DNA of 64,000 bases from Mariniradius saccharolyticus AK6 (lineage in GTDB: Bacteria; Bacteroidota; Bacteroidia; Cytophagales; Cyclobacteriaceae): NCBI RefSeq assembly GCF_000330725.2, contig NZ_AMZY02000018.1:167048-231047 (forward strand). Reading direction: 5' to 3'. Position numbers and translations under genes: made by a program. This document shows, piece after piece, positions 36,101 to 44,399 of the stretch (positions within the stretch are counted from its first letter, which is position 1; each line of letters starts with the position of its first letter). Under the pieces are notes generated by a model that did not search any database, had not been told where the DNA came from, and saw only the letters and a program-made list of their open reading frames with translations.

Positions 36101-36340
36101 CTGACCTGTGAAGGCAATCCATTTGCCATCGGGAGAAAACTTTGGAAGGCTTTCACTGCCTTCATTACTTGTCAAGCGGATTGCTTCACCTCCGGTTTTT
36201 GCCACTCTCCAAAGGTCATTGGCATGGACAAACACAATGTGTTCCTGGCTGATTGTCGGCTCCCTGAGGAGCATGGTACCTTGGGCATAGGCAGAAATTA
36301 CTGCCAAAAATGCCAAGGCTGTAATTAGGTTTTTTTTCAT
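33101..36340 (-). CDS. Tricorn-type S41 protease, exported
   Basis: 1079 residues with a signal peptide (MKKNLITALAFLAVISAYAQ). The N-terminal 300 residues and the next 300 are beta-propeller blades of TolB/DPP type (LPKFSPDGKWIAFTGQYDG, PVWSPDGQQIAWFSDES, PEWAPDGKHLAFTDTDYN, PVWSPDSKWVAYARLLD). A tricorn C1-like region and a PDZ domain (VPGIDVKVGDYLLEVNGQAVNGNEN, near 770-830) precede the S41 peptidase core near 890-1030. The nucleophile Ser lies in NERAGSGGDLLPYLFNKM, followed by GTKTWGGLVG. The length and order match tricorn protease homologues. It would degrade peptides outside the cytoplasm. It is divergent from the TetR/ABC operon. Confidence 0.92.
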   Translation of the reverse strand: MKKNLITALAFLAVISAYAQGTMLLREPTISQEHIVFVHANDLWRVAKTGGEAIRLTSNEGSESLPKFSPDGKWIAFTGQYDGNTDVYAIPTEGGEPKRLTWHPGADLVSGWTPDGKNILFTSSRENVPTRESKFYQIPLAGGMEEALPIPRAVNGEISPDGKSIAYQQIAFWDPEWRNYRGGQAKPIWIVDLKDFSLKMTPQTDNERHTQPIWNGNRVFFLSERDYANNIWSFDPKSNDLKQETFHADFDVKNLDGNGTEIVYEQGGFLHLLNPATGKSQKLEINVRGDFHWARERWQPVNGRSLTNASLSPTGQRAVFEFRGEIITVPKEKGDARNITNTSGIADRSPVWSPDGQQIAWFSDESGEYQLMVGDQEGLSKPKAIKLPNNSFYFRPEWAPDGKHLAFTDTDYNLWIVNVATGAAKIADTDRFAHPNRSLNPVWSPDSKWVAYARLLDNQFKAIFTYQIETGKKIQITDSMADAITPIWDANGEYLYFLASTNFGLNTGWLDMSSYDRPVTRNLYLAVLSKAGKSPLLPESDEEKPKETEKKEPAKNGETKPVVIDEEGLANRILAVDIPARNYIGLVEGPENVVFYLESIPNENGLTLHRYQFKDKKAEAFMPNVSYATVSKDRKSLLYQSNGNWGIVDTGGAPKKPGDGSLKALASFKVKVTPKEEWAQIYREGWRFQRDFLYVDNVHGAPWNEIYSWYKPWVEHVKHRTDLNYIIDILGGEVAVGHSYTSGGDFPQIESVNIGLLGADYEISQGKYRFKKIYNGESWNPNLRAPLSVPGIDVKVGDYLLEVNGQAVNGNENLYKYFEGTGSKQTKIKVSSKANGEDARVLTVVPVENEGQLRMMDWVEGNRRKVDELSKGKLAYVYVPNTGGPGYTYFNRYYFAQQDKKGAVIDERNNGGGSAADYMVDIMARELHGYFNSRANDRRPFTTPMAGIWGPKVMLINERAGSGGDLLPYLFNKMKIGPLIGTKTWGGLVGTWDTPPFVDGGRMVAPRGGFYDINGEWAVEGVGISPDIPVEQTPKDVIAGKDPQLEKAVQEALKLLETQSVELKPEPKAPIRYARPKGK

Positions 36341-36504
36341 TGGGTAGATGTGGATGTGATTTACTTGGGTTTAAACTCCCATAGAAGTTGGAAGGTAAGA
36401 ATTGATAATGTCAAACTGAAACCTTTTTCCAGACAGCGAAAGAATAACTGTTTTTATGGAAGAGTTGGAAGGGGTTTTCTGCTTTCAATTACCGTTCGAC
36501 AAAT

Positions 36505-36525
36505 AGTTTGTGAGTATTACAAACT
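36505..36525 (+). promoter_or_regulatory. Probable TetR operator
   Basis: A perfect inverted repeat AGTTTGT / ACAAACT with a seven-base spacer, centred at 36515, 66 bases before the regulator start. Its size and place suit autoregulation by the TetR-type protein; binding is inferred. Confidence 0.5.
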
Positions 36526-36590
36526 TTTTGTGATTTCAATAAACCTTTTTTCGAAGACATCAGTTAGAGTACATGTTTTTCGATCTGATT

Positions 36591-37271
36591 ATGGAGAGAA
36601 TTTTACAGAAGCTCAGGGTAGAAGTCAACGGGGATATCTTTTTGAAGGATCCTTTTAGCTCCGATTTGGGCAAGGAAATTATCCAAAAAAGTGTCGCGCT
36701 GTTGATCGAATTGGGATTTGAGAGTTTCACTTTCAAAAAGTTGGCTCAGGCTGTGGGCTGTACCGAGTCCGCGATCTACAGGTATTTCGACAACAAGCAC
36801 AAGCTGCTGCTGTATCTCCATGCTTGGTATTGGGGCTTTTTGGAACAGAATCTGGTCTTTGCAACTGCCAACTTGGATGATCCAAAGAAAAAGTTGGCCA
36901 TCGCAATCGAAGTCTTGGTAAATGGACCCATATTTACCAAAAATGACTTCATTGATCCGCGTGCGCTGAGGCAGTTGTTGACCGACGAGGCTGCAAAAGC
37001 ATTGATGACAAAGGAAGTCGATGAGGAGGACCAAAAGGGTTTTTTCGATCAATATTACAAGCTTGGTGCGCGTATTGCCGAGATTATCAAAGAAATCAAT
37101 CCAGATTATCAGTATCCCAAAACCCTGGTGTCCACGGTGATGGAATCAAGTCTTACACAATCCTATTATGCCAAGCATCTTCCTGGCCTGACCGACGGTA
37201 TAGCCGGCGGCGATGCTCGGATGGATTTTTTCCACAACCTCGTTTTTAAATCTATATCCCATGAATGCTGA
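36591..37271 (+). CDS. TetR/AcrR-family transcriptional regulator
   Basis: 226 residues from the ATG at 36591 (MERILQKLRVEVNGDIFL); an in-frame ATG at 36573 is an alternative. The helix-turn-helix is clear: GKEIIQKSVALLIELGFESFTFKKLAQAVGCTESAIYRYFDNKHKLLLYLHAWYW near 28-82. The C-terminal ligand-binding half is helical and of unknown specificity. Its stop overlaps the ATG of the ABC transporter by 11 bases, so regulator and exporter are translationally coupled. Repression of its own operon through the dyad at 36505-36525 is likely. Confidence 0.88.
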   Translation: MERILQKLRVEVNGDIFLKDPFSSDLGKEIIQKSVALLIELGFESFTFKKLAQAVGCTESAIYRYFDNKHKLLLYLHAWYWGFLEQNLVFATANLDDPKKKLAIAIEVLVNGPIFTKNDFIDPRALRQLLTDEAAKALMTKEVDEEDQKGFFDQYYKLGARIAEIIKEINPDYQYPKTLVSTVMESSLTQSYYAKHLPGLTDGIAGGDARMDFFHNLVFKSISHEC

Positions 37272-38961
37272 CTATGCAATAACCCCCTTGAAAAGGTTTT
37301 TCAAACTTCTCAATGAAGAGAAGAAGGAGGTTTATTCCATCTATTTCTATTCGATACTCAATGGTGCCGTTTCCTTGATTTATCCTTTGGGTATACAGGC
37401 GATCGTCAACTTTGTGCTTGGAGGCCGGGTGAGTACCGCATGGTTGATCATGGTAATGGTCGTAGCCCTGGGAATTGTCTTCGGTGGCTTTTTGCAGGTG
37501 TCGCAGCTCTACCTGACTGAGAAATTGGAGCAGAGGATATTCACCAAGACGGGGTTTGGATTTGCGTATCGACTTCCTCGCTTGAAGTTGGATGAGCTGA
37601 GCAAGCAATACACTCCCGAATTGGCCAACCGATTCTTTGATGCGGTCAATCTCCAAAAAGGCATTTCCAAGATATTGATCGACTTTTCCTTTTCGACCGT
37701 TCAGATCATTTTTGGGATGATCCTATTGGCCTTGTACAATATCTTCTTCGTGATTTTTAGTTTTGGGCTGATTGCATTGGTCATCCTGATTTTCTACTAC
37801 ACCAGCCCCAAGGGGATGGAAACAAACCTGAAAGTGTCCACAATGAAGTACAAAACGGCTTTTTGGCTCGAGGAGATCGCGCGCACGATGGAGACTTTCA
37901 AGTTGGCAGGGAATTCCAAGTTGCCTTTCAAGGCTATCGATAAGTTGCTCCAATCCTATGTGGACTATCGTAACAAACACTTCGGCGTGCTGGTGTTCCA
38001 GTACAAGGTCATGATTGCGTTCAAAGCCTTGATCGTGACGACATTGTTGGTTGTGGGTAGTTTGCTTTTGATCGATAACCAAATATCCATTGGCCAGTTC
38101 GTAGCGGCTGAAGTCATCATTATCTTGATTGTGAGCTCGGTGGAAAAGATTATTCTTTCCTTGGACGCTGTCTACGATACCTTGACTGCGACGGAAAAGA
38201 TTGGCCAAATCATGGATATCCCGATGGAACGACAGGAGGGGACAGAGAAATTCCTCCAAACCAACAATGAAAGTCTCCAATTCCAGATTCGCAACCTGAG
38301 TTTTAGGTCCAAAAACACCACTCAGGAGATTTTGGACGATGTAAGCTTTGAACTTAAGCCCGGAGACAAAGCCGTATTGACTGGAAAAAGTGGCAGCGGC
38401 AAGAGTACCCTGCTGTATCTCATGTCGGGACTTTTCACGGACTACCGAGGCAGGATCATTGTGAATGGCCTTCCGATCGACACGATGAATCTGGAAAGAC
38501 TACGCAGCTACATTGGGGATAGCCTTTCCCATCAGTCCATTTTCCATGGCAGTATTTATGACAACGTCACCCTCAGTAGGGACGTCGATGACCAAAGAGT
38601 GAGAGAGATTTTGGCCTTGGTGGGATTGAAAGACTTTATCTATCAGCTCACCGAGGATTGGGACACAGTGCTTATGCCCGAGGGCGCAGGATTGAGCAAA
38701 TCCATCAGCAGCAGGATTATCTTGGCAAGGTGTCTCGTGACCCAGCCAAAGGCACTTTTTCTGGAAGATATGATTGCCTTCCTTGAGCCGGACGAGAAAG
38801 CGGAAATCATAGAATATATCCTAAATGGTTCTTGGACAGTAATGCTTGTTTCACAGGATTTGGATACGATTGCGAAGTTTCCAAGGGTCATCAAACTCGA
38901 CCATGGCAAGGTTATCTATGATGGGGATGCGGGTGTTTATGTTTCCATGAACAAAGCTTAA
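37261..38961 (+). CDS. ABC exporter (TM-NBD half transporter) with degenerate ATPase motifs
   Basis: 566 residues from the ATG at 37261 (MNADYAITPLKRFFKLLNEE). Residues 1-315 form the six-helix exporter domain; residues 340-566 are the nucleotide-binding domain. Walker A is intact (VLTGKSGSGKSTLLYLMSG). The other motifs depart from consensus: signature GAGLSKSISSRIILARCL instead of LSGGQ, Walker B ALFLEDMIAFLEP with Asp/Glu swapped, and Gln instead of the switch His in LVSQDLDTIAK. No peptidase C39 domain is present. With the HlyD and TolC genes that follow it would form a type I secretion-like export system. The substrate is unknown; ATP hydrolysis may be weak. Confidence 0.88.
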   Translation: MNADYAITPLKRFFKLLNEEKKEVYSIYFYSILNGAVSLIYPLGIQAIVNFVLGGRVSTAWLIMVMVVALGIVFGGFLQVSQLYLTEKLEQRIFTKTGFGFAYRLPRLKLDELSKQYTPELANRFFDAVNLQKGISKILIDFSFSTVQIIFGMILLALYNIFFVIFSFGLIALVILIFYYTSPKGMETNLKVSTMKYKTAFWLEEIARTMETFKLAGNSKLPFKAIDKLLQSYVDYRNKHFGVLVFQYKVMIAFKALIVTTLLVVGSLLLIDNQISIGQFVAAEVIIILIVSSVEKIILSLDAVYDTLTATEKIGQIMDIPMERQEGTEKFLQTNNESLQFQIRNLSFRSKNTTQEILDDVSFELKPGDKAVLTGKSGSGKSTLLYLMSGLFTDYRGRIIVNGLPIDTMNLERLRSYIGDSLSHQSIFHGSIYDNVTLSRDVDDQRVREILALVGLKDFIYQLTEDWDTVLMPEGAGLSKSISSRIILARCLVTQPKALFLEDMIAFLEPDEKAEIIEYILNGSWTVMLVSQDLDTIAKFPRVIKLDHGKVIYDGDAGVYVSMNKA

Positions 38962-38973
38962 AACGACAAGTCT

Positions 38974-40326
38974 ATGCTAGGTATATCGAAAAATACGATC
39001 GGTGCAAACGTCTCCTTTAAGGAATTCAAAAGCATCGACATGACAATCCCGAAGGAGGAGAGCAAAAAAAGGGTCCAAATCCTCATTTGGTTTCTATTGG
39101 GGACCTTCCTGTTTTTGTTTTTGCCCTGGACTCAGAATGTGCGCTCGAAGGGATTCGTGACCGCTCTTAGGCCTGACCAACGTCCGCAGACGGTTCATTC
39201 CATTATTGCGGGACGGATCGAAAAATGGTATGTGGCAGAAGGCGACTACGTACAAAAAGGTGACACGGTACTCGCGATTTCCGAAATCAAGGATGACTAC
39301 TTTGACCCATTGCTCCTGGAACGGACGGAGCAGCAGGTAGCGGCAAAAACCCTTTCGGCAAAATCCTATGCCGAGAAAGTGAAAGCCCTCGAGATCCAGA
39401 TACAGGCCCTGAAGGAAAACAACGTGCTCAGAAGGGAGCAGGCAGAAAATAGGCTCCAAATGGCCGTCCTACAGGTGACTTCAGATAGTATTCGTTTGGA
39501 ACAGGCGAAGGTGAACTTCAAGATCGGGGAAGAGCAGCTGAAGCGGGCAGATAAGCTTTACAAAGATGGCTTGAGGTCATTGACGGATTTCGAACAAAGG
39601 GAATTGCGGTTTCAAGAAGTACAGGCAAGTTTGATTGCTTCTGAAAACAAGCTTTTGCAAAGTATCAATTCAAGAATAGCAGCCCAGATCGAACTCAACG
39701 CAATCGACAATGACTTCCGGGACAAAATGGCAAAGGCAAGGGCCGATATGTACGAGGCCATGTCTGCGCAGTTTGATACAGAGGCAACTGTCACCAAGCT
39801 CGAAAACCAATACTCGAACTATGAGGTGCGGACCGGCTACCGGCATGTTCTTGCACCGCAGGAGGGATACATTACTCGTGCCATCCAAGTTGGTATTGGC
39901 GAGACGATCAAGGAAGGTGCGGAGATCATTTCGATCTTGCCAGGCAATGCCCAGTTGGCTGTGGAGATGTTCGTCGAGCCGGTGGATTTCCCATTGATGC
40001 GCATCGGAAACAAGGTCAGGTTCATTTTTGATGGCTGGCCGGCGATTGTGTTCTCAGGTTGGCCGCAAATCACCAATGGTACTTTTGGAGGTATTGTGCA
40101 AGCGATCGATAATTTTGCCGGACCGGATGGACGGTATCGGATTTTGGTGATCGAGGATCCTGAGGAAAAACCCTGGCCGCCGGCTTTGCGGATAGGTTCG
40201 GGTGCCGACGGCATCGCCTTGTTGAATGATGTGCCCCTTTGGTACGAGATATGGCGACAGCTCAATGGATTCCCGCCGGACTATTATACACAGAGAGAAA
40301 AAGCTGAACTAAAAGCCGGGAAATAA
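38974..40326 (+). CDS. HlyD-family membrane fusion protein
   Basis: 450 residues. A cytoplasmic N-terminus of about 35 residues (SKNTIGANVSFKEFKSIDMT) leads to one transmembrane segment near 38-52 (ILIWFLLGTFLFLFLPW). Then come a lipoyl/barrel-sandwich half (VHSIIAGRIEKWYVAEGDYVQKGDTVLAISE), a long coiled coil (roughly 120-270), and the second half with VLAPQEGYITRAIQVGIGETIKEGAEIISILPG. The C-terminal beta-barrel (AVEMFVEPVDFPLMRIGNKVRF) follows. This is the adaptor that bridges the ABC exporter and the TolC channel. It starts 12 bases after the ABC gene and ends two bases before tolC. Confidence 0.9.
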   Translation: MLGISKNTIGANVSFKEFKSIDMTIPKEESKKRVQILIWFLLGTFLFLFLPWTQNVRSKGFVTALRPDQRPQTVHSIIAGRIEKWYVAEGDYVQKGDTVLAISEIKDDYFDPLLLERTEQQVAAKTLSAKSYAEKVKALEIQIQALKENNVLRREQAENRLQMAVLQVTSDSIRLEQAKVNFKIGEEQLKRADKLYKDGLRSLTDFEQRELRFQEVQASLIASENKLLQSINSRIAAQIELNAIDNDFRDKMAKARADMYEAMSAQFDTEATVTKLENQYSNYEVRTGYRHVLAPQEGYITRAIQVGIGETIKEGAEIISILPGNAQLAVEMFVEPVDFPLMRIGNKVRFIFDGWPAIVFSGWPQITNGTFGGIVQAIDNFAGPDGRYRILVIEDPEEKPWPPALRIGSGADGIALLNDVPLWYEIWRQLNGFPPDYYTQREKAELKAGK

Positions 40327-40327
40327 C

Positions 40328-41728
40328 ATGAGGTACCTTCTTTTTTGTTTCTTTTTCTTAGCATTCGGCACCGCGATCTCCCAAACCGTATTGGGCTATG
40401 AGGACTTTATTTCCTGGGTAAAGGCCTATCATCCGGTCTCCAAGCAGGCGGAAATCACGTTGGACTTTGGTGCCCAAACTTTGAGGGCATCAAGGGGCGG
40501 ATTTGACCCCGTCCTGTACTTTGACTATGACGCCAAGAGGTTTAAGGATTCAAATTATTACGATAAAAGACAAACGGGAGTCCGAGTACCGACATGGGCT
40601 GGTGTCGAATTGAAGGGATTGTATGAGTACAACACTGGCAACTTCCTCAATCCTGAACAGGCGCTTCCGCCGGAGGGTTTGTTGGCGGTAGGTGCATCGG
40701 TCAATTTGGGCCAAAATCTGATCATGGACCGGCGGCGATTGGCGCTGCGCCAGGCGCAAATCTATGCCGAAGCAACCAAGGCAGAACGGCTTCAGATCCT
40801 AAATGACCTGTATATGGAAGCGACGGAGTCCTATTGGGTTTGGTCAGCCGATTTCCAGAATGTAAAGATTTTGGAGGAGGGTGTCGATTTGGCGAAGCAG
40901 CGTTTTGAAATGGTCAAGGAAAGCTATATTCAAGGCGACTTTCCGGCAATCGACACCGTTGAGGCCTACACACAGGTGATGGACAGGATTTATAGGCTAC
41001 AATCTGCCCAAATCCAATTTTTCCGCTCCACACAAATGCTCAATACTTTCCTGTGGGATGAGAATGACAGTCCATTGGATTTGTTGGAGACAATCATTCC
41101 GGAGAATGTTTTGGATGAAGTTGAGTTTGCCTACGATAAGGGTGCCCTCAGGGATTATATCTTTTATCATCCACAACTCAGGCTTACCGACTTCGACATC
41201 GAGTCCCTGCAAATGGACCGCAGGTATAAGGCTAACCTGTTGTTGCCGGTTATGAAGTTTGATTACAATTTTCTTTCCGAATCCCTGAGTGACTTCAATC
41301 AGGCGGTGTTTTTGGAAAACAACTATAAAGCGGGCTTCACCTTTGCCATGCCCCTATTCCTGAGAAGGGAAAGGGGAGACCTCGGATTGGCCAAAGCCAA
41401 AATCAACTTCAAGCAGTACCAGCGAGACCTCAAGCTGGTCCAACTCCAAAACAAACTGGAGTCTGAGATTTACAACTTTGAGACCGTGCAATCACAGTTG
41501 GGAGTATACAACCAAAACGTCGTCGGTCTCAGGAAACTATTGGCTGGGGAAATGACGAGGTTTGAAATCGGGGAGAGTTCGCTTTTTCTAGTCAATGCGC
41601 GTGAGGTCAGCCTTATCGCCGCACAAACCACGCTCAATGACTTGGCAGCCAAACGGAAAGCAGCCTACGCCAAGATGCTCAATGCCGCAGGCTTGGGCTT
41701 TGACGAAGTGCTTTTACAGGGAAATTGA
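40328..41728 (+). CDS. TolC-family outer-membrane channel
   Basis: 466 residues with a signal peptide (MRYLLFCFFFLAFGTAISQ). The body is helical with the TolC duplication pattern; segments such as YMEATESYWVWSADFQNVKILEEGVDLAKQRFEMVKESYIQGDFPAIDTVEAYTQV and EVSLIAAQTTLNDLAAKRKAAYAKMLNAAG are typical of outer-membrane efflux proteins. It supplies the outer-membrane exit duct for the ABC/HlyD exporter encoded just upstream. It is the last gene of the operon and converges on the protease gene. Confidence 0.9.
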   Translation: MRYLLFCFFFLAFGTAISQTVLGYEDFISWVKAYHPVSKQAEITLDFGAQTLRASRGGFDPVLYFDYDAKRFKDSNYYDKRQTGVRVPTWAGVELKGLYEYNTGNFLNPEQALPPEGLLAVGASVNLGQNLIMDRRRLALRQAQIYAEATKAERLQILNDLYMEATESYWVWSADFQNVKILEEGVDLAKQRFEMVKESYIQGDFPAIDTVEAYTQVMDRIYRLQSAQIQFFRSTQMLNTFLWDENDSPLDLLETIIPENVLDEVEFAYDKGALRDYIFYHPQLRLTDFDIESLQMDRRYKANLLLPVMKFDYNFLSESLSDFNQAVFLENNYKAGFTFAMPLFLRRERGDLGLAKAKINFKQYQRDLKLVQLQNKLESEIYNFETVQSQLGVYNQNVVGLRKLLAGEMTRFEIGESSLFLVNAREVSLIAAQTTLNDLAAKRKAAYAKMLNAAGLGFDEVLLQGN

Positions 41729-41730
41729 GC

Positions 41731-41750
41731 GAATAGGCTCAAACCTATTC
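41731..41750. terminator. Small hairpin between convergent genes
   Basis: AATAGG and CCTATT pair around a six-base loop in the 37-base gap between tolC and the trypsin-like protease gene. It could end transcripts from both sides, but the stem is short and lacks a long T tract. Confidence 0.35.
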
Positions 41751-41765
41751 TAACTTGATCTCTTA

Positions 41766-43331
41766 TCAATAAGCGAAAGTGCTAAGGTGCGCCGCTGTGA
41801 ATGCGGTATAAAAATCCCGAATCCTGATACAATCTTCGCTGTTACCTCGCGCGCCTGTACAGTTCAGCCCATTGGTCTGTGCACCCGAAATCAGGTCCAC
41901 AGGGAGAGCCGTCACTGCTGCTGTCAGGATGACATTGTATTCATCAGCAAGCAAGGTCACATAGGTCAATATCCCATATTCCCTTCCATCTTCAGGACTT
42001 GAAAGGAGTTCTGCGCCATTGGCCATGATGTTGAATTTTTTTCTACCGCTGTCAAACCCGTCATCGACGTAAGAATATTCCTCTACGATCTCGAATCCCG
42101 AGATATCAAACGCCTGCGCCAATTCGGTGTAGAAGTATTCATCCAAAAAGGACATGACCTCGTCGATATCCATGGAGTTGATATCGTCAACCTCATCATT
42201 TTTAGCCACTGCAAAGGCCAGATATGTAAAGTCGTTGTCCCTGAAGTTGACTTGCAATGCTTCTTCATCTGTACCGGGGCTGATTACCTCCAAGTTGAGA
42301 CCCTCGGGAACAACCACCACAACTCCGTTTTGGATATCCTCATAGATGTCGAGGCGGATGTTGCTGAGATTCATGTTGATGTTGTACTGCCGAGTGATCT
42401 CATCGCTGAGCATCATGATGTTTTCGGGGTCTTCGGCAGTTTCCGTCAATTCGATAATACTTCTGTTTTTTGTAAGATAGAACTCAAAATCCTTGGTCTG
42501 CACTGGCCGAAGCTGGTTGGAATTTTGATAGATTTCTTCTATCGAATCCCCATCTTCGCTAGTAAATACAGTTGATGAAAATAGGCTTCGGTTGCCCGCT
42601 ACATTCGAAGGCAACTGAGTAATACTAGAACTTTCCAAGTCCGCTATATACTTCGCAGGGATGGCCCAACTTATATTGACTGTACCTTTTTCCAAACCAC
42701 CGCTACCGATTCCAACCAATCTGCCCTGATTATCGAATATTGGAGCACCAGAATTGCTTGGAAGGAGGTTTCCAGTACCGAAAAACAGAATATCCAAATC
42801 TAGGTTAAGGCTTGAAGACGCCATCAAATCCCTTTTTATTTTATCCGGCAAGAGGTTATTCAGTGTTTCTTTTGGATGTATGCGCCCAGTAATCAGGGTA
42901 CGGGTCGGTATTCCAGAAGATCCCTCCAGCAACCCAATACAATGTACCTCCTTGCTTGCCGTGATTTTTTCGGTATTGGCATTCAAAATAGGGGCTACGT
43001 TGGTGAAATTTTGATCATTTCTCACTAATTCCAGAAGTACAAGGTCAGCCATTGGTAGGACTTTCTTGATTCTTGCTTCCCTGAATGCCGCCTGTTTCGC
43101 ATATTTTACCTCGATCTTCCAGCCTGGTCTCATGCCATGCAAAGCGGTGACGATTTGATTTGGTTGTTTCCAAACAAACCCTGTCAACACATTCTTTTGC
43201 TTTGTACCGTTGACATCCGTTACCCAAATGTGAACGACAGAATTGATTGCTTTATCCGGATCAAAGGACTGTGCTGAGGCCTCCATTTGGAAAACCGAAA
43301 TAACGAAAATCGTAAAGAGTAGATTTCTCAT
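41766..43331 (-). CDS. Secreted trypsin-like serine protease with unknown C-terminal domain
   Basis: 521 residues with a signal peptide (MRNLLFTIFVISVFQMEASAQ). Residues 25-245 are a trypsin-like domain: His in QIVTALHGMRPGW near 62, Asp in VLPMADLVLLEL near 92 and Ser in LLPSNSGAPIFDNQG near 213, a variant of GNSGGP with Ala for the second Gly. The C-terminal 270 residues (SIIELTETAEDPENIMMLSD..., VIVVPEGLNLEVISPG) are not recognised; they contain a predicted mixed alpha/beta module and two Cys near the end (NGLNCTGARGNSEDC). The ATG overlaps the TGA of the upstream membrane-protein gene, so the two are coupled. Confidence 0.8.
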   Translation of the reverse strand: MRNLLFTIFVISVFQMEASAQSFDPDKAINSVVHIWVTDVNGTKQKNVLTGFVWKQPNQIVTALHGMRPGWKIEVKYAKQAAFREARIKKVLPMADLVLLELVRNDQNFTNVAPILNANTEKITASKEVHCIGLLEGSSGIPTRTLITGRIHPKETLNNLLPDKIKRDLMASSSLNLDLDILFFGTGNLLPSNSGAPIFDNQGRLVGIGSGGLEKGTVNISWAIPAKYIADLESSSITQLPSNVAGNRSLFSSTVFTSEDGDSIEEIYQNSNQLRPVQTKDFEFYLTKNRSIIELTETAEDPENIMMLSDEITRQYNINMNLSNIRLDIYEDIQNGVVVVVPEGLNLEVISPGTDEEALQVNFRDNDFTYLAFAVAKNDEVDDINSMDIDEVMSFLDEYFYTELAQAFDISGFEIVEEYSYVDDGFDSGRKKFNIMANGAELLSSPEDGREYGILTYVTLLADEYNVILTAAVTALPVDLISGAQTNGLNCTGARGNSEDCIRIRDFYTAFTAAHLSTFAY

Positions 43332-44200
43332 GATTTGAAGAGTTTGGCTAAAAGTTGATAAATGGTGAATCTTTGCTGTTCGTTGAATTTCTGTTGGAGT
43401 TGATTTACCAGGATTCCAAAATTTGATTGGTCACCCAAGAGGGCTTGTTCGATCGCACCAGCCTCGGTCTTTCCAGCAACGAGGGAAACAAAAGACGATT
43501 TGAATTTTGTGAAATCCGCAGGAGGCGCCACACAAAGGATGTCTCTGATCGTGAGCAGCACTTGGCCCTTATCTGCCTCAGGGATGCTTCTATCAACTTC
43601 CTCAGCGAAATCAGCCCAGAATCCTCCTGGTGCTTTAAAAGCTTCGATAATCTCACTTGTTTCCGTGCCTGAATTAGCACCACTGAGGTAATCGCAGTCC
43701 TGTGCTTCTATCGTACCTGAGTAAAGTACACTTGCTTGCCTTACGACTTTTCCCGAATCGGCCTTTATAAATCCCGTGATCATCGCCCTCGCATCTTCGT
43801 CGCTGTAGCCGATGGATCGGTATTCTTCCATTTTGTCCAAAAGGCTTGGCGCAAAGGGGTCGTTGGCTCTCAGATAAAGACCTAGCAAAATACCAACGAC
43901 TGAAAAAAGCCCAAATGAGCCGATTCGGAGGCTTTTGAGGGAGTCGAGGAACTTTTCATTCAACCCGATCAAAACAGCCAAAAGTGAAGAAATCGTCGCG
44001 ATTACGCCGCTGACGACTGGCGAAACTGATAGACCCAACAAGATTCCAAGCAGCAGGCCGATGCCGAGTCCATTGAAAACTGCCGAAAATCCCGAGAGAA
44101 AAGTCACTTTGACTGGACCTGCTTGCGGATCTCCGACGATCCACTCCTTCGTAGAATTGATCAATTCCTTTGCTACGTGTTCTTTTTGCTCTTCTTCCAT
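43328..44200 (-). CDS. Membrane protein coupled to the trypsin-like protease
   Basis: 290 residues. A charged N-terminus (MEEEQKEHVAKELINSTKEW) is followed by three hydrophobic segments near 35-55 (SGFSAVFNGLGIGLLLGILLG), 60-80 (VSGVIATISSLLAVLIG) and 95-110 (GSFGLFSVVGILLGLYL). The C-terminal 170 residues are soluble, with Cys pairs (AQDCDYLSG and DILCVAPP) and helical repeats. No family was recognised. The ATGA overlap with the protease gene shows they are made together, so this may be its membrane anchor, activator or substrate. Confidence 0.65.
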   Translation of the reverse strand: MEEEQKEHVAKELINSTKEWIVGDPQAGPVKVTFLSGFSAVFNGLGIGLLLGILLGLSVSPVVSGVIATISSLLAVLIGLNEKFLDSLKSLRIGSFGLFSVVGILLGLYLRANDPFAPSLLDKMEEYRSIGYSDEDARAMITGFIKADSGKVVRQASVLYSGTIEAQDCDYLSGANSGTETSEIIEAFKAPGGFWADFAEEVDRSIPEADKGQVLLTIRDILCVAPPADFTKFKSSFVSLVAGKTEAGAIEQALLGDQSNFGILVNQLQQKFNEQQRFTIYQLLAKLFKS

Positions 44201-44360
44201 TTGATTGAGGGTAAAAAATCAGAAAATAATATTATGATTTGTTATAAAATATTCATCTATCTAATTGAATATTTCAAAAGGTATATAATTATCCATATTT
44301 AATTTGATTTTTCAAAGTTTTGAAGAAATTTTCAACCTGACACCAATAAGTTTAATATTT

Positions 44361-44399
44361 ATTCTATATTTGTAGAATAACATCTATCCGTGTAGAATA
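44361..44399 (+). promoter_or_regulatory. Promoter and likely BlaI-type operator
   Basis: A perfect dyad ATTCTA (44361-44366) / TAGAAT (44373-44378) overlaps the Bacteroidota -7 box TATATTTG (44365-44372). The half-site TGTAGAATA repeats exactly at 44371-44379 and 44391-44399, the second copy running into the regulator's start codon. This placement would let the BlaI-type repressor block its own transcription. Binding is inferred. Confidence 0.55.
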
